DNA from: Aphis gossypii
Lineage: Eukaryota > Arthropoda > Insecta > Hemiptera > Aphididae
Direction: 5' to 3'
Assembly: GCF_020184175.1 (NCBI RefSeq)
Contig: NC_065530.1
Coordinates: 21,863,260 to 21,927,259 of the forward strand
Length of the DNA: 64,000 bases
A model generated the notes under the pieces. The model was not told where the DNA came from and ran no database searches. It saw nothing but the letters and a program-made list of their open reading frames with translations. This document shows, piece by piece, positions 39,928 through 52,295 of this stretch (positions are counted from its first letter, which is position 1; the number at the start of each line of letters is the position of its first letter). The position numbers and the translations under genes were made by a program.

Positions 39928-42900
39928 TTATCGTTTATATTTATTTAAAACTAACTCATCCTGGGGTTCTCCGCGGACTTTGACATAAAATATATTGTTG
40001 AAAAGCGCTTGCAAGTTGTCCGGTAACAGCCTGAAAGGAAATAACATAAAATATTATGTGTTAGTGTTTACTTTTCTCTCTCATACGTCTTACATTAGAA
40101 AAATGTTTAGAATCCCAAAAAAAAAATTCTCGTACCTTAGAATATGTACCATATTGAGCATGTGACCGGGAACAGAGAATATTCTCCGTTCTTCTAATAT
40201 TCCTTTCATCATCTCCTCACCAGCAATGTGTGTAGGTATTTCAGGGAATCTAAATCCACGTTCATCAGTTATTAATAAACAATAAATTAAATAAAAGAGG
40301 GCATAAAGTATAGTGACTCATTTGTTATTTGTTTTATACCTGATATCTAAAAACGCCGAAACTTTCTCGTTGGTTTTTATGAAATACGGCAATATATTCG
40401 TAGTCTTTACATTACAGTTGAATTGTTTTAACTCGTTATGCAAACATTCCATCATACCTGCGTATATTGAGTGTAGGCGTTAATAAAATATTATCTATTT
40501 ATACATAAAAGATACGAGCATACAGCCCAAGCAAAATAAAAACATTATTTTAACATCAATAAACACATAAAAGATTAATCTTAAAATATAATATATAGCT
40601 TATATTTTTTTGTTGATTGTTTAAATCGATAATAAAACAAACTTATCATAGTTGACTAACATTAAAAATAAAATAATGTACTATATTTAAATTGTAGTTT
40701 TTTTTATCAATATTAGATTCATTACTCGTATACTATGACAATCGCAGAATTACAAAACACTCATGTATGACATAGAGATTTAAAAAAGTATAACTATTTT
40801 AAGAGTCGTCATACATTAAGGTTTTTGATAGTTGAAATTTTTAAATTAATAGTGAAATATTTTAATAATAACTCTAGATGTATTTACCATTTATACCCCA
40901 TTTAGAAACCGTATATGTGGATATATTAGCTACACCAGCCATTGAAGACATTGAAGACATAGCTACGATGTGTCCACAGTTTCTCTCCAACATTGATGGA
41001 AGAATTTCTCTGTTCATCTATATAGAAATATTAACAATGAATAAATATTGTAACAGACATGAATGAATATTTATTTATTTTATAAACATGTTCGTATAAA
41101 ATGTACCCAGCTTAACTGATGACACATTTGACTCGTGATATAATATTTTATAACTATAAGGCTGGGATTTTAATGCAATATCATTTTTTCAGGTTGTTTT
41201 AAACATAGTTTCTCGAGTGTAAAATGTGTTTTAGGCGATAATGTTAAATTTAATGTAACTTTTAGTTTGTTTTTTTCCAAACTAAACAAAATACTAAAAA
41301 AGCTTTTTTTATGTTATGAGGACATTTTTCAAGTTTGCATGAGCATTTTTTATTAATTCTATTTTTTTTTCAACAAATATAAGTAATTATTAATAAAATG
41401 TAAGTTTTTTTTACCAAAATTACTTTAATTACTAAACCTACAACATTTTAATGTTATAATTGGAACCATTATATTGATTTATCTACGCTGTGATCAGATA
41501 ATGGCGAATAAGTATTACGACTATATATAACACTTGACAGCTGATGCTCTTATATCTTCAAATAATTCAAAAAGTATTAATAATATTTTTTTTTTTTAGT
41601 TTGTTTTCAGTAATTTAACTTACAGCTGATAGCTAGTTACACGTACATAACTTTCCTTTGATCATTTCAATATATCTCATCAATTATTCACTTTTAAGTT
41701 TAAAATTGTTATTTTTTTAGTTTTTAAAATCTAATAAATACATTTTAAAGATGTTATAATATTATGGATTTTTTTTATGATTTTAGGATATTTTAAATGT
41801 ATTTTAAACATATGGAACCTTAATTTACCTACTATGTTAAAACCACGGAAAAGCAAAAAATTGCCAATAGGTAAAACTTACCCAAATATGAGCCATAAGG
41901 TTAACATTGATTTGGTCCGTGATAAATTGATCTTTTGAGGGATCTATGTACAAATGTCCCCACACTATTCCAGCGTTGTTGATGACTATATCGACGGGGC
42001 CTAAATCTTGTTTAACCTTTGAATGCAGAATTTTGATATCATCTTTTTTTGAAACGTCACATTTGTAACTCTTGGCCACGCCTCCACAATCTTTTATGAT
42101 TTGAGCCGTTTCGTGGTTTCCAGATTCATCGATATCCACACAAGCAACTTTTGCACCCAATTTACCAAACCTAGTCGCAAGTTCACGACCTATTCCGCGT
42201 GCAGCTCCGGTGATCTAAAATAATGAATTAGTTATTAAAAGGTTTATTTTTTTATTTTTTTTTTTTTAATTGAAATAGTTCTATGCAATAAATACAATAA
42301 ATAAAATGTAATTCATTTCATTAAAAATAAAAATAAAAATATTTTATATACCATAATTGATATCATTAAATAATATATTATATTATATTATGTACTTTTT
42401 AAAAGCCAGACCCAAAATACTTAAGATTACATTTTATTATACTCTACTCAATACTTTATTTTAAGTAATCAACCTCTTTTATTTTTGTATTAATTACATA
42501 GTTACTTGTATGTTAAGTAATTACTCTAATTTTTTGTTTTTTATTATGAGAAATACAAATATAATTTACTATTGTATAGAAAATAATTATTAATATTTAT
42601 TTCAAATATTTCATGTGATAAAGCAATAGAAAATATTTTGATGTAGTTTTTTTGTGATGGCCATGTTGGTAATGCACAATTTCATAAAGTAAACAAATAT
42701 GATAAATAAAAAAATAAAAACGACGATATAAAAAAATTCCTAAAACAAACAATATAGCTTAAAAATGCGAATTAAAAATATCGTAACTGTCGACATTAAA
42801 TGTATATTTTTTCAAAATCTGTTTCACTATTGCAATTCAATTTTCATAAATATAAAAAATAACACATAACTACATGATACTTTCTGTATTCTTCCGTATA

Positions 42901-45900
42901 ATGTAACTTGTTATTTTAGATAAAATATATGTAGTGTATACTGTATACACTATACATCAACCCTTAGCGATTTCCTTATAACATGAACAGTCGTATTATA
43001 TTGCATTTAAATAAATAGACCGCCTATGGCTCGTTTGAGGTGTTCAAAAATACTTATATATACATATCTATATATGCATGGTTGCATGGTAATAACATAA
43101 AGATGTTTTAAAAATATTTCTTACTGTCAAAGAGCAAAAATACAAGCTCGATCTAGATAACAGCCCTACATAGAGTACCTTTTATTTGCATCAAATACGT
43201 ATGCTTTTTTATTTAGGGTTATGTTTTTTGAAGCTCATTCATAATGGTCGAAACGTGCTTTGATGGTAAACTAACAAATCAAATACAACACGCATGTATA
43301 TATTATACGATATACCTTCTAGCAAGTTGTATCCTCGGAAGATTTATATTTGAAATATAATTCTTAAAATCTCCTATTCAGCATATCGTATAAAACTAAA
43401 TAATATGTATTGTATCGTAAACTAGTTAATAAAAACAAATCGAAATTTAAAATTAATCTCAATAATTCAAAATATTTTTCTTGAACGCAAAAATATTGTT
43501 TAGTGATCGACATATAAGTGAATTGATTCTAACGAAGTATGGAAATCTGTCTAAATAATTGAAGCAATCTAATGTAGCTGCTGTAGTAGCCACCACACAT
43601 TATTTAAATATCACCTTCAAAAAAAATTCAAAGTCTTACATTTTTATAATTTATTACAGTCGATAATAGCAAATGAATAACTATATAGATGTATAATATG
43701 TTTTGCTTTTATACTAGATCAATAAAGAACTGGATATATCGTGTATATCATGTATTTAATAATGTGTGGGTAATAACCAGATTTTTTTACAGACGAAAAA
43801 ATATTTTGCTTTGAACATCTTGTTGACCTTTTTTGTTGTTTTACATTGGTACTTTTTAATTTTTCAAGTATATTTGTGAATAGCTATATTGTATGCATAA
43901 TATGTGAATTAAGTCTAAATATATTTTTGAAATATTAATATTTTTTTATAATTTTCAAACTTAGGATGGATAATATTATAGTTGTATTATAATTGATAAA
44001 ATTGAGGATATTAATTTTGCTATGTATGATATTTACGATAAAAAATGTATCATGAATATTAATATTCAAATAAATTACTAGTAAAATTTAAATAGGTATA
44101 CGATGATTGAATAATTCTTATACAAACTCTAATTATATATTATATTCATAGTATAGATTTTACAATTATGTGTTATTTTCTATCTATCATCACCTTTTTA
44201 GACAGTACAAATGACATAATTTTTCACTTTACATATATTTTTTGGTAAAAATTGAATTTAGTTGATATTATTGCGAATGAAAAGTAAAGTTGTGCAATAC
44301 TTTTTTTAATAATTAGGAAAAACAAAAAATTATAATTACACAAATCAGATTTTTGACAAAATGATTTTGATTTTTATTTTGTTTTTTTTTTTATTATTAT
44401 TATTATTAAGCCTCGGAAACTACGACCATTGGCTATGGGATTTTTGTTATGGTAAGCCCGATAAGGTACGGAATGGTAAATTTTTGGAAGGCATAAATGG
44501 GACGTCTGTGCTTGATCACATTATAATCAAGTGACAGTGTCCAAATATCATACCACAACATGGTCATTTTTTTATATATTATTTAAAAACAAAAACTGTA
44601 GATATATACTTGAAGTTTTCACGAAATGACTATATTTTCCATACATAAAAAAATTAAAATTATTAAAATTATATTTAAAGTATTTTTGCTCTTTTTAAAC
44701 TATTTATAAATACTTTAAATTGTTATTATTTTTTTTTAAATTATGATAAAAAAACTTATGATTGGGAAAAATTGCTTAAATGTTAATATTTTTTTAGTTT
44801 TAAATATTAAAATATTAAAAAATGGTGTCACTTATTATTTATAAACATTTTAAATTCGAATATTGACGAGTCTCGTCAAATTTCAAAAATTACAAATCTT
44901 TCTATAGTTAAAAATTCATAACAATGGATATTCACCTGTATAATAACTAGTTCTCCTTAAACGATTCGACATAAATGGTATAGGCCTATTAAATTAAACT
45001 GTAGTATAGATTATACTGTAAAGAAAATATTCTGTTTCGGAATATGAAATTAAAATTGTATGAGTTCATTTCAAAAGTAATTAATCACATACAGTTATAA
45101 AAATTAAAAATGGTAAGAATATTATTTTATAAAATAAATTGAAATTATTTATTATAAAAAAATATTTACGTTCTCATTGTATTTTCAGAATAATTAATAT
45201 TTACTATTAAAGACTCACTAATTAATTAAAGTTGTTATTTTTTTTGTCTCTATAGAATTATAGAATGAAACATAATTAAAAGTCTTAAGATAATAATATT
45301 AGAATATAAATGTATGTGAAATATACACGCAAGTAATATGTGTATTGCATTTAAGTAGACATTTGACAACGAATTTAGAATTTGCGATTCAATCATAGTG
45401 GTCTACGATAAATAAAATATAGCAGACATAAATAAATATATAACGTTATTTTGGAAACAATAACTTTTAAATTTAACGGAAAAAGTCAATTATCGAGTGA
45501 TCTGTAAACTAGTCAATCGACGTACTTTACCTTGGGACTATTGTTGCGTGTGTGCCAAGTGCTTATAAGTTGCAAATAATGATCATACTTAGTCACCTTG
45601 AAATTATTTGGCTATTTTTTTATTTTTAGTAGTACATGTTTTTTTAATTATTGTTGATGGTCGATGGCCATGGTTATGAGAATATACTATACATTATATA
45701 ATAGTTCAGCGTTTCTTAAACTGTAGATAGCAAGTCAATGTTTGATGGATCGTGAGATATTTTTAAAATTATATAGATTCTAAGATATTTATGATATTTT
45801 ATACTTAATAAACATAAACTATACAAATTATAAGACGCTGTTGACAACCATAGAAAAAAACAAGCATATGCTTATTTGCATAAGCCTCGTTATTTAAAAT

Positions 45901-46386
45901 ATATTTATTATAAACCTATAATAAAAGTTAATAAAAATAATAATCTTTAATTTTATAGAACGTATTGATCCTTTAAAAACAAAATATTATGTGTTACGAT
46001 AGATTTTTAGGTAAAAATTTGGATCATGCTCCTAAAAAGGTTAAATGCCACTGTAATAGTATATACAGTTTTGTTCAATGCTCTATTATCCATATTACAT
46101 TGTATATTGTTACTAGTTACAGTTCATGTTTCGTTGTAGACACACAAATAAAACATACATATTCAACAGCGAAAATTCACTGTAATGGATTTATAGTCAA
46201 AACTATACAATATACATTTAACAGTTATAAACTCACCAACACCACTTGTCCTTTAACGGATTTCGGCTTCACCGGTATGAATTTTTTCAAAACTGCCCAC
46301 AAAATTCCCGGTACCAACAGCAAAGAAAATACCGTAATTTGGAGAACGAACTTCAACGGATCGACCGGCAAGTTATTGGACGCCAT
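39928..46386 (-). CDS. SDR16C-type retinol dehydrogenase-like gene, copy B (6 exons, 315 aa)
   Basis: Second tandem member of the cluster, nearest in length to vertebrate SDR16C proteins (about 300-310 aa). Coding exons: 46386-46237, 42214-41882, 41017-40888, 40457-40340, 40249-40136, 40030-39928, with the same intron phases as copies A and C. Exon 1 (50 aa) carries a hydrophobic anchor at about residues 13-33, then a Lys/Pro linker. The cofactor loop TGAARGIG is at 52-59, Asp77 ends beta-2 (ACVDID), NNAG is present, and the catalytic residues are Asn155, Ser183, Tyr196 and Lys200 (YTVSK). The last exon is short and ends in a basic tail (NKYKR). Intron 1 is about 4.0 kb, far longer than in A or C, and holds a segment that recurs at 51.5 kb. 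Linking exon 1 at 46.3 kb to exon 2 rests on matching phase, donor GTGAGT, and the absence of any other exon 1 candidate between them. An overlapping plus-strand ORF (45989-46402) is an antisense shadow of exon 1. Confidence 0.87.
43000..43240. repeat. Diverged duplicate segment, copy 1 (in intron 1 of SDR copy B)
   Basis: Shares an ordered series of words with 51543-51759: CATTTAAAT, TAGACCGCC, TGGC, AGGTGTT, ACTGTCAAA, CTCGATCT, GATAA, AGGGT and TTTTGAAGC, with gaps of similar size between them. It is not coding. It could be an old transposon family or a duplicated regulatory segment. Confidence 0.55.
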
Positions 46387-46469
46387 GACATATGTAACCT
46401 AAAAAATTAACTATTGCGATTTTTCGCAAATATACAGTACAAAACGTACGTGTTGCGGTGTACACGGTC

Positions 46470-49400
46470 AACACTATAATAGTGGACATGAATATCTGTA
46501 GCTACTTGGATATAGACCTGCGTGAACAGTGGTGATTGCTGTTATACTGGGAGACCTTGACTTTGATTATTTCCTGTAAAAACGGGTTAACAGTATTAAG
46601 TGAGTATTTTTAATACTGCCTTGAATGAACAACGTCAAATATCAGTGAAAGTGATATCACTGTTGTTGTACTGTATCGTAGACGATATCAATATACTTAT
46701 ACAATTGTGGAACGTTGTATTACATATTTAACTATTATAGAGTAGTATTTATGTATATTTCGAGATGGCCGTGTTCGTCGTCTCCCCTGACCCAACTTCC
46801 GTGAGCTGTATAATTTTTTAAGCTATATCTTACTATAATTTAAACATTATATTCATTAATTAAATGTGGCGTTTTAGACTCTGATCGATGTGATAAATTT
46901 TTTGATTGCGTTTTAGAGCAATAATAATGGTATAGATTGACACGACCTCAAAATCAGTTTTTGAGTACAATGATAATATTATATTATTGAATTTAAATTT
47001 AACTAATTTAATAAAGTGACCTACTAGGTGGATACTGTACAGTTGGGCCTTACCTACTTATCGTAACACTTTATTTATTTATTATTATTTCTGATAACTA
47101 GAACCGATATTGTAATATGATATTACATAAAGTCATTGTTAAATTCACATAATTTCTATATTATAATTAATATTTAATAAGATTGACGTAGACACGAGAC
47201 TGATAACTGATATAACTGCTGTAACATTGTACCTAGTGTAGAAAAAATAAATTATGATATTTATTATATATGAAAGGATTTTTATTCCTCATGGATACGA
47301 TGGATGATTTTGTAGCTAAAGGTTTAAGTGAGCATTATTGTAAGATGATTTTATCAATTTATTAAAAGACACACTATGTTTAAGACTCTAAAATTATTTA
47401 TTTTATAACTTTTATTACAATATGTTTATTGGAAAGGTGGCTATTATTGACTGTAATAATGTTTATCTTTAAGTACACTCATATTGATAGCCAATGTTAA
47501 ACATCGTGCAATTCTAATTATTATGTAATCTTATATCAATATAAATTTTAACGAAACCAAAAAGTGTTGAATGTAGACATTTTATGTTGGCCAATTCTAT
47601 GATGTGTAATTTATGTAGGTATAGAATGCAGGTAATTAATGTAACACTAGAAAAACTATTAAGTTTATACTTTAACTTCATCATTATTGTTCTTTATCCA
47701 TAATACTTAATCTTTTATACTCATTATTTAAAAATAAATTAACGTTTTTGAAAATATATTTTTGTATAATTTTCTGTTTTTAACACAAATAAAATTAAAT
47801 ACTTGTCATAATTTGCTCCTGTGAATATTGTTATGATAAAATCAAACATCTATAGTTATAGATGCGACTATGATTACACTTTTTTGTAAACTCTAAGAAT
47901 CTGATTTACTAATATTACAATGACTATTAGATTATTAATTTATGATCATTATTATTATTATTACTATTAATTAATTCACTTCATAATAATATCTAGAGAC
48001 AGGTCAAATAAATAATACGTATTGCTTACATTATAGAAGCATTCACCTGTTTATATTAGTCAACCTGTCTAGTAACCTGTCTTAGTCTTTCAATGTATGA
48101 TTCGGCATATCAACTACAGTTAACTTCAAAATTCAATCATATTAATAAGAAATACCTTCCACGTTTTATGATCATAATGTATTATAAACAATCAAAATAT
48201 TTTAACTTGCATCAACGTATTTTAATTTTTAAATTGTGTGTTACAGAATATGTTAATTATGTGGGGAACTGCTATTGTTAAGTAATAATTGTTTAATTGG
48301 TTTAAAATGACGCTATCTACCAATACTATGTAGAAGCATCTATATGTAATTATAAAAGAAATAAAATATTTGATATATTACAATTGATCTGGACATTTCA
48401 AACAGTGTTTAAGTGTTCTTTCATATTGTTACGATAAAAATTATCTGAAAATCGACTAAAAATAATAAAAACAAATATATAATCGCAAAATTATCATTAT
48501 AAAATGATGTGATATAATACATTTAAAAATGGTGATATATTATACACTTTACGAGTAATTAAATAATTTTAAATAATAAAACGAAAAAAAAACCGCAATA
48601 ATATTTATTTTTGTTTTTTTTTCCAAATGAAACAAATATATTTATAAACTATTTAAATAAACTTTTTGTAAAACCCAGCTATTTGATGAAATATTAAAAA
48701 TTTTAAAGGTCAAAAGAATTACTTTTCTTAAAGGTTAGTTTGATTTTTTGGATATTTTCCATAAAAAAAATTATAGAATAATACAGTTATTTAAAAACAA
48801 ATAGTATACTATGGTATTCAATTAATTTAATTAAAATATATTTCCATAAACTATTTAAGATAGTTATAATAATTCATAAACAAATAAATTATAATTATCA
48901 TAATAATGATAAAATGAAGACTTTTATAAAAATAATCTGACTATTTAACAATTATTTATATTAAAATAATATATCCTTTTTTACTTTTGTACGTTTAACT
49001 ATATTTAATGATGTACATATTATACTGTCATTTACTGTTGAAATAAAGAAAATTCCATTGTTAAATTTATTTTTAACTTATAACAGTAGGTATTTATTTT
49101 TTGTTTTATATTTATTTTAGTTTATCAACAGAATGTGCGTAATCTGTAGAGTAATTTTTATTTTATATAGGCACTTATACGACTTAAAACCAGCTATAAG
49201 AAATATCTAAATTATATATTATAACCTCACTAAATTTACTTGTTTATCAAGTTGCATTAGAAACCTAAACGTATTTATATATTTACAATTACCACCCATA
49301 ACAAAAGTTTTTTAATAATTATGTCAGTAAATTGCATGCTTTTATATTGAAAAATAAAATACAATTTGATTATATAATAATCAAAGTTTTTTTTTTTTTT

Positions 49401-51059
49401 TAACTAGCTCTGTAGAATACTACAAGAATTATTTCACTAGTTACTTGCCATCAAATAAATTTTAAACTTTCCTTTCTAGATTACCTTTAGAAAGCACTAT
49501 TATTGTTCTTTTATTAATCGTCCACTTATGAATTATGGAATTACTATAGTAACTAACATTTACATCATATTAAATTATGTACAAATTACAATATTTTTAT
49601 GTCATTATCGTTATAATTTTCAAAAAATAAAGAAAATATAACAAAATATAAAGCAAGGTATATTTGCAGACTATGATTGGTGTACGAGTTAAAATGTCGT
49701 AAACAAAAGCGTACATAACACTATCGTGATAGCATAATATAAAATCTAATGTGATTTCAATATTACAGTTTATAATTTTAACAATTATTTATGACCGATA
49801 TTTTATATTATAAAAGCTAAAAGCTAAATAACAGTCCTTATAACATGTTAATACATTAAATTTAACTGTGTATCATTAAAACCAACTGATGATACCAACT
49901 TCAAAGCATAATATAAATTATATATTTAATTATATTTATTGAAGAGCTTCATTGGAATAATGGAACTTGTTAAAATGTTGTATCAATGATCGATAAAGCA
50001 CTTTTGTGTAAATGCAATATCTATTTGTATAACATGTGCTCTCTATTATTATAGTACTCAGCATGAATACCTATGTTAGTTATCTTTTTTATATTTTACG
50101 TAAAAAAAAAAAAAATGAATACAATTTTAACAAACAGTTTTTGGGTCATTGAGTATCAATTGTCCATGGATTGAGGGAATGGAAAAAAAGGGCAACGCGT
50201 ATAGGCATAATACCAATTGTTATCAGAATATGTATTAAGATGTTTGTTCCTGTTTATTCTTGTGGAAACATATACCTGGGGTCAGTGAAATGTCACAGAC
50301 AGAAAAGATTCAATAAATCGTCAAACACTTTTTGTATTGCGAAAATGCTTTTAATCCCAGTTTATTACATTTATTACATTATAGTATTTAACAATATAAA
50401 AAAAAATTCATAAAGAAGTATTTCATTATTATTTGGTATAATTATTTTATACAAGAATATAGAAATATGATGATATGAAACCTACTTGAAAATTAAATTA
50501 AATTTAAAAAACACGTTAGAATAAGTATATAAAAATAATAATGAAAATGAATGAGCATTTAACTGGGTTATACCTATGTAATTCATTAAACACATTATTA
50601 TATGAATTTAAAAATTTTACATTACAATTTATTTTTAATTTAACAATTTAAATAACTTATACTGTGTTATCGTTTTCTAACAAGAAGTAAGTAAATATAT
50701 TTTATTTTATTTTTTTATATATGTAGTGTTTATTTACATTTTTTTCAGCATTATAATGTAATATATCCAAATATAACAAAAAATAAATAACAAATGACTG
50801 ATTTAAAAATATATGATATAATATTAAAAGCATAACAAACATTGTTTTTAGCTAGACAATTATTATGTTTTCTATTTATTATTTTTATTTTTTCATTCAC
50901 AAGAATGAAAGTAGGTAGGTACATTTCACAACATAATAAATCGTTCGAAACTTTAAAAGCTAAGGTTTAATACAACATAAATGGCTAGTTTTACTTTTAC
51001 ATCCACAAGTTTACTAGGAATATTTATCTTATATTTTGCTCGAACGGTTTTCAAATAAT
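46470..51059. other. AT-rich spacer between SDR copies B and C
   Basis: No SDR exon relic or transposon ends found. Plus frames at 48093-48281 and 50171-50413 match nothing I recognise. A short GC-richer patch at about 46755-46805 could be part of the copy B promoter region. Confidence 0.45.
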
Positions 51060-52110
51060 ACTAGGAAGGTTTATCTGTCGGGACTGGATTATTTGGCCTG
51101 CAAAAGGATGGTCCGGTAAGCAAAAAAATAGTGACTAGCCAAGGTAGGACAACAAGAAAAAAACACACACACACATATTGGGTTCAGTCGATCTACGCGC
51201 AATATAAGGGAGGGGGAGGGGTTGAGGGATATTTTGTGATTCATTGTGCACCAGCAGCGGGCAGACAATAAAAATAAAAACGGAAAAATCATTCAATAAC
51301 GGCCAACCGATAGCGATCGTGTGCCGTCTATGTATATTTTATATATTTCGACTTTCCGGTGGGGCGAGTGAAAAAAATGTATACACTTATGTATAATATA
51401 TATAATATGGTACCTTTGCCGTCTGTTTTTTTGCAGCTGTGCACAACTTTAGGAAACGATTTTCTTCGTGACCCTTTTGCGCGTTTACTATTTTTTATTA
51501 TGCGTATATATGTATTTCTTTTTGCCAGATCAGCCAGATCAGATTACATTTAAATTTATAGACCGCCCGTGGCCTGTAAGGTGTTAATAAAGAAAATCCA
51601 TTGTACCGGTGGAGGCGGTAACGATGGGGTCGCCCGTTCAGTTTTTTTTTTCAAAGGATTTCTCACTGTCAAAAAGCACGCTCAAATGCAAACTCGATCT
51701 TGATAAATATAATACGCGCATGAGTTAAGGGTAAACTCACATCTTTTGAAGCGTTTGTTTTCTTGTTTTGAAAACACGGGTACCCGAGCAAACCTAATTT
51801 TTCTCTAAACACACTTTAACACAGGTGAATGTTTTTACAAGAACATAATGACGAACACTAAGCATTATGTGCAGTAGCTATATAATATATACACTACACA
51901 TACGTATAAGCGTGAAACAGTAAAACCGTTACTAAAACGTCGTCTTTGAACAAACAGAGAGCAAATCTTCAGTAAACGAAGGTGTAGATGTATAGTTTTA
52001 GCAATAATATATTACATGTAAAGTATGATACGTGATATTTCAAAGAAACCACTCATTGGGACGCGTCTTAAAACACTATATTATATTTACGATAAGCCCG
52101 AGTAATTCGG
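51060..52110. promoter_or_regulatory. GC-richer CpG-containing island between SDR copies B and C
   Basis: Stands out from the very AT-rich spacer on both sides. It holds a (CA)n run at about 51163-51174, G-rich stretches and scattered CpG, but no recognisable coding exon; open frames at 51089-51292 (minus) and 51359-51553 (plus) match nothing known to me. It lies about 4.7 kb upstream of SDR copy B and could be a distal promoter or enhancer for it. This is inference. Confidence 0.3.
51543..51759. repeat. Diverged duplicate segment, copy 2 (between SDR copies B and C)
   Basis: The partner of 43000-43240 in the same orientation. This copy carries a GC-richer insert (about 51590-51640) that the first copy replaces with AT-rich sequence. 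It lies at the edge of a GC-richer island upstream of SDR copy B. Confidence 0.55.
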
Positions 52111-52240
52111 CCGTTTATACCAAGAGTTATATTTTTAGTGGTTTTAAGTTTTCAAAACGTTCGTTTGTTTTATATTCTGTGTTACAATACTATAATTAAC
52201 AACTTTCGACTAGATCCACTTATATGCCAAAACTTATATA

Positions 52241-52295
52241 AAAAAAAAATAAATAAATAAATAAACAAACAAACAAACAAACAAACAAAACAAAA
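52241..52295. repeat. (AAAT)n/(AAAC)n tetranucleotide repeat
   Basis: An A-run leads into about four AAAT units and then about seven AAAC units; a likely polymorphic locus. Confidence 0.85.

Noticed and set aside
45989..46402. 137-codon plus-strand frame
   Set aside because: Its 3' part is antisense to exon 1 of SDR copy B, which has the better gene context.
50171..50413. 80-codon plus-strand frame
   Set aside because: No family resemblance; it ends in a Lys/Asn run and lies in AT-rich spacer.
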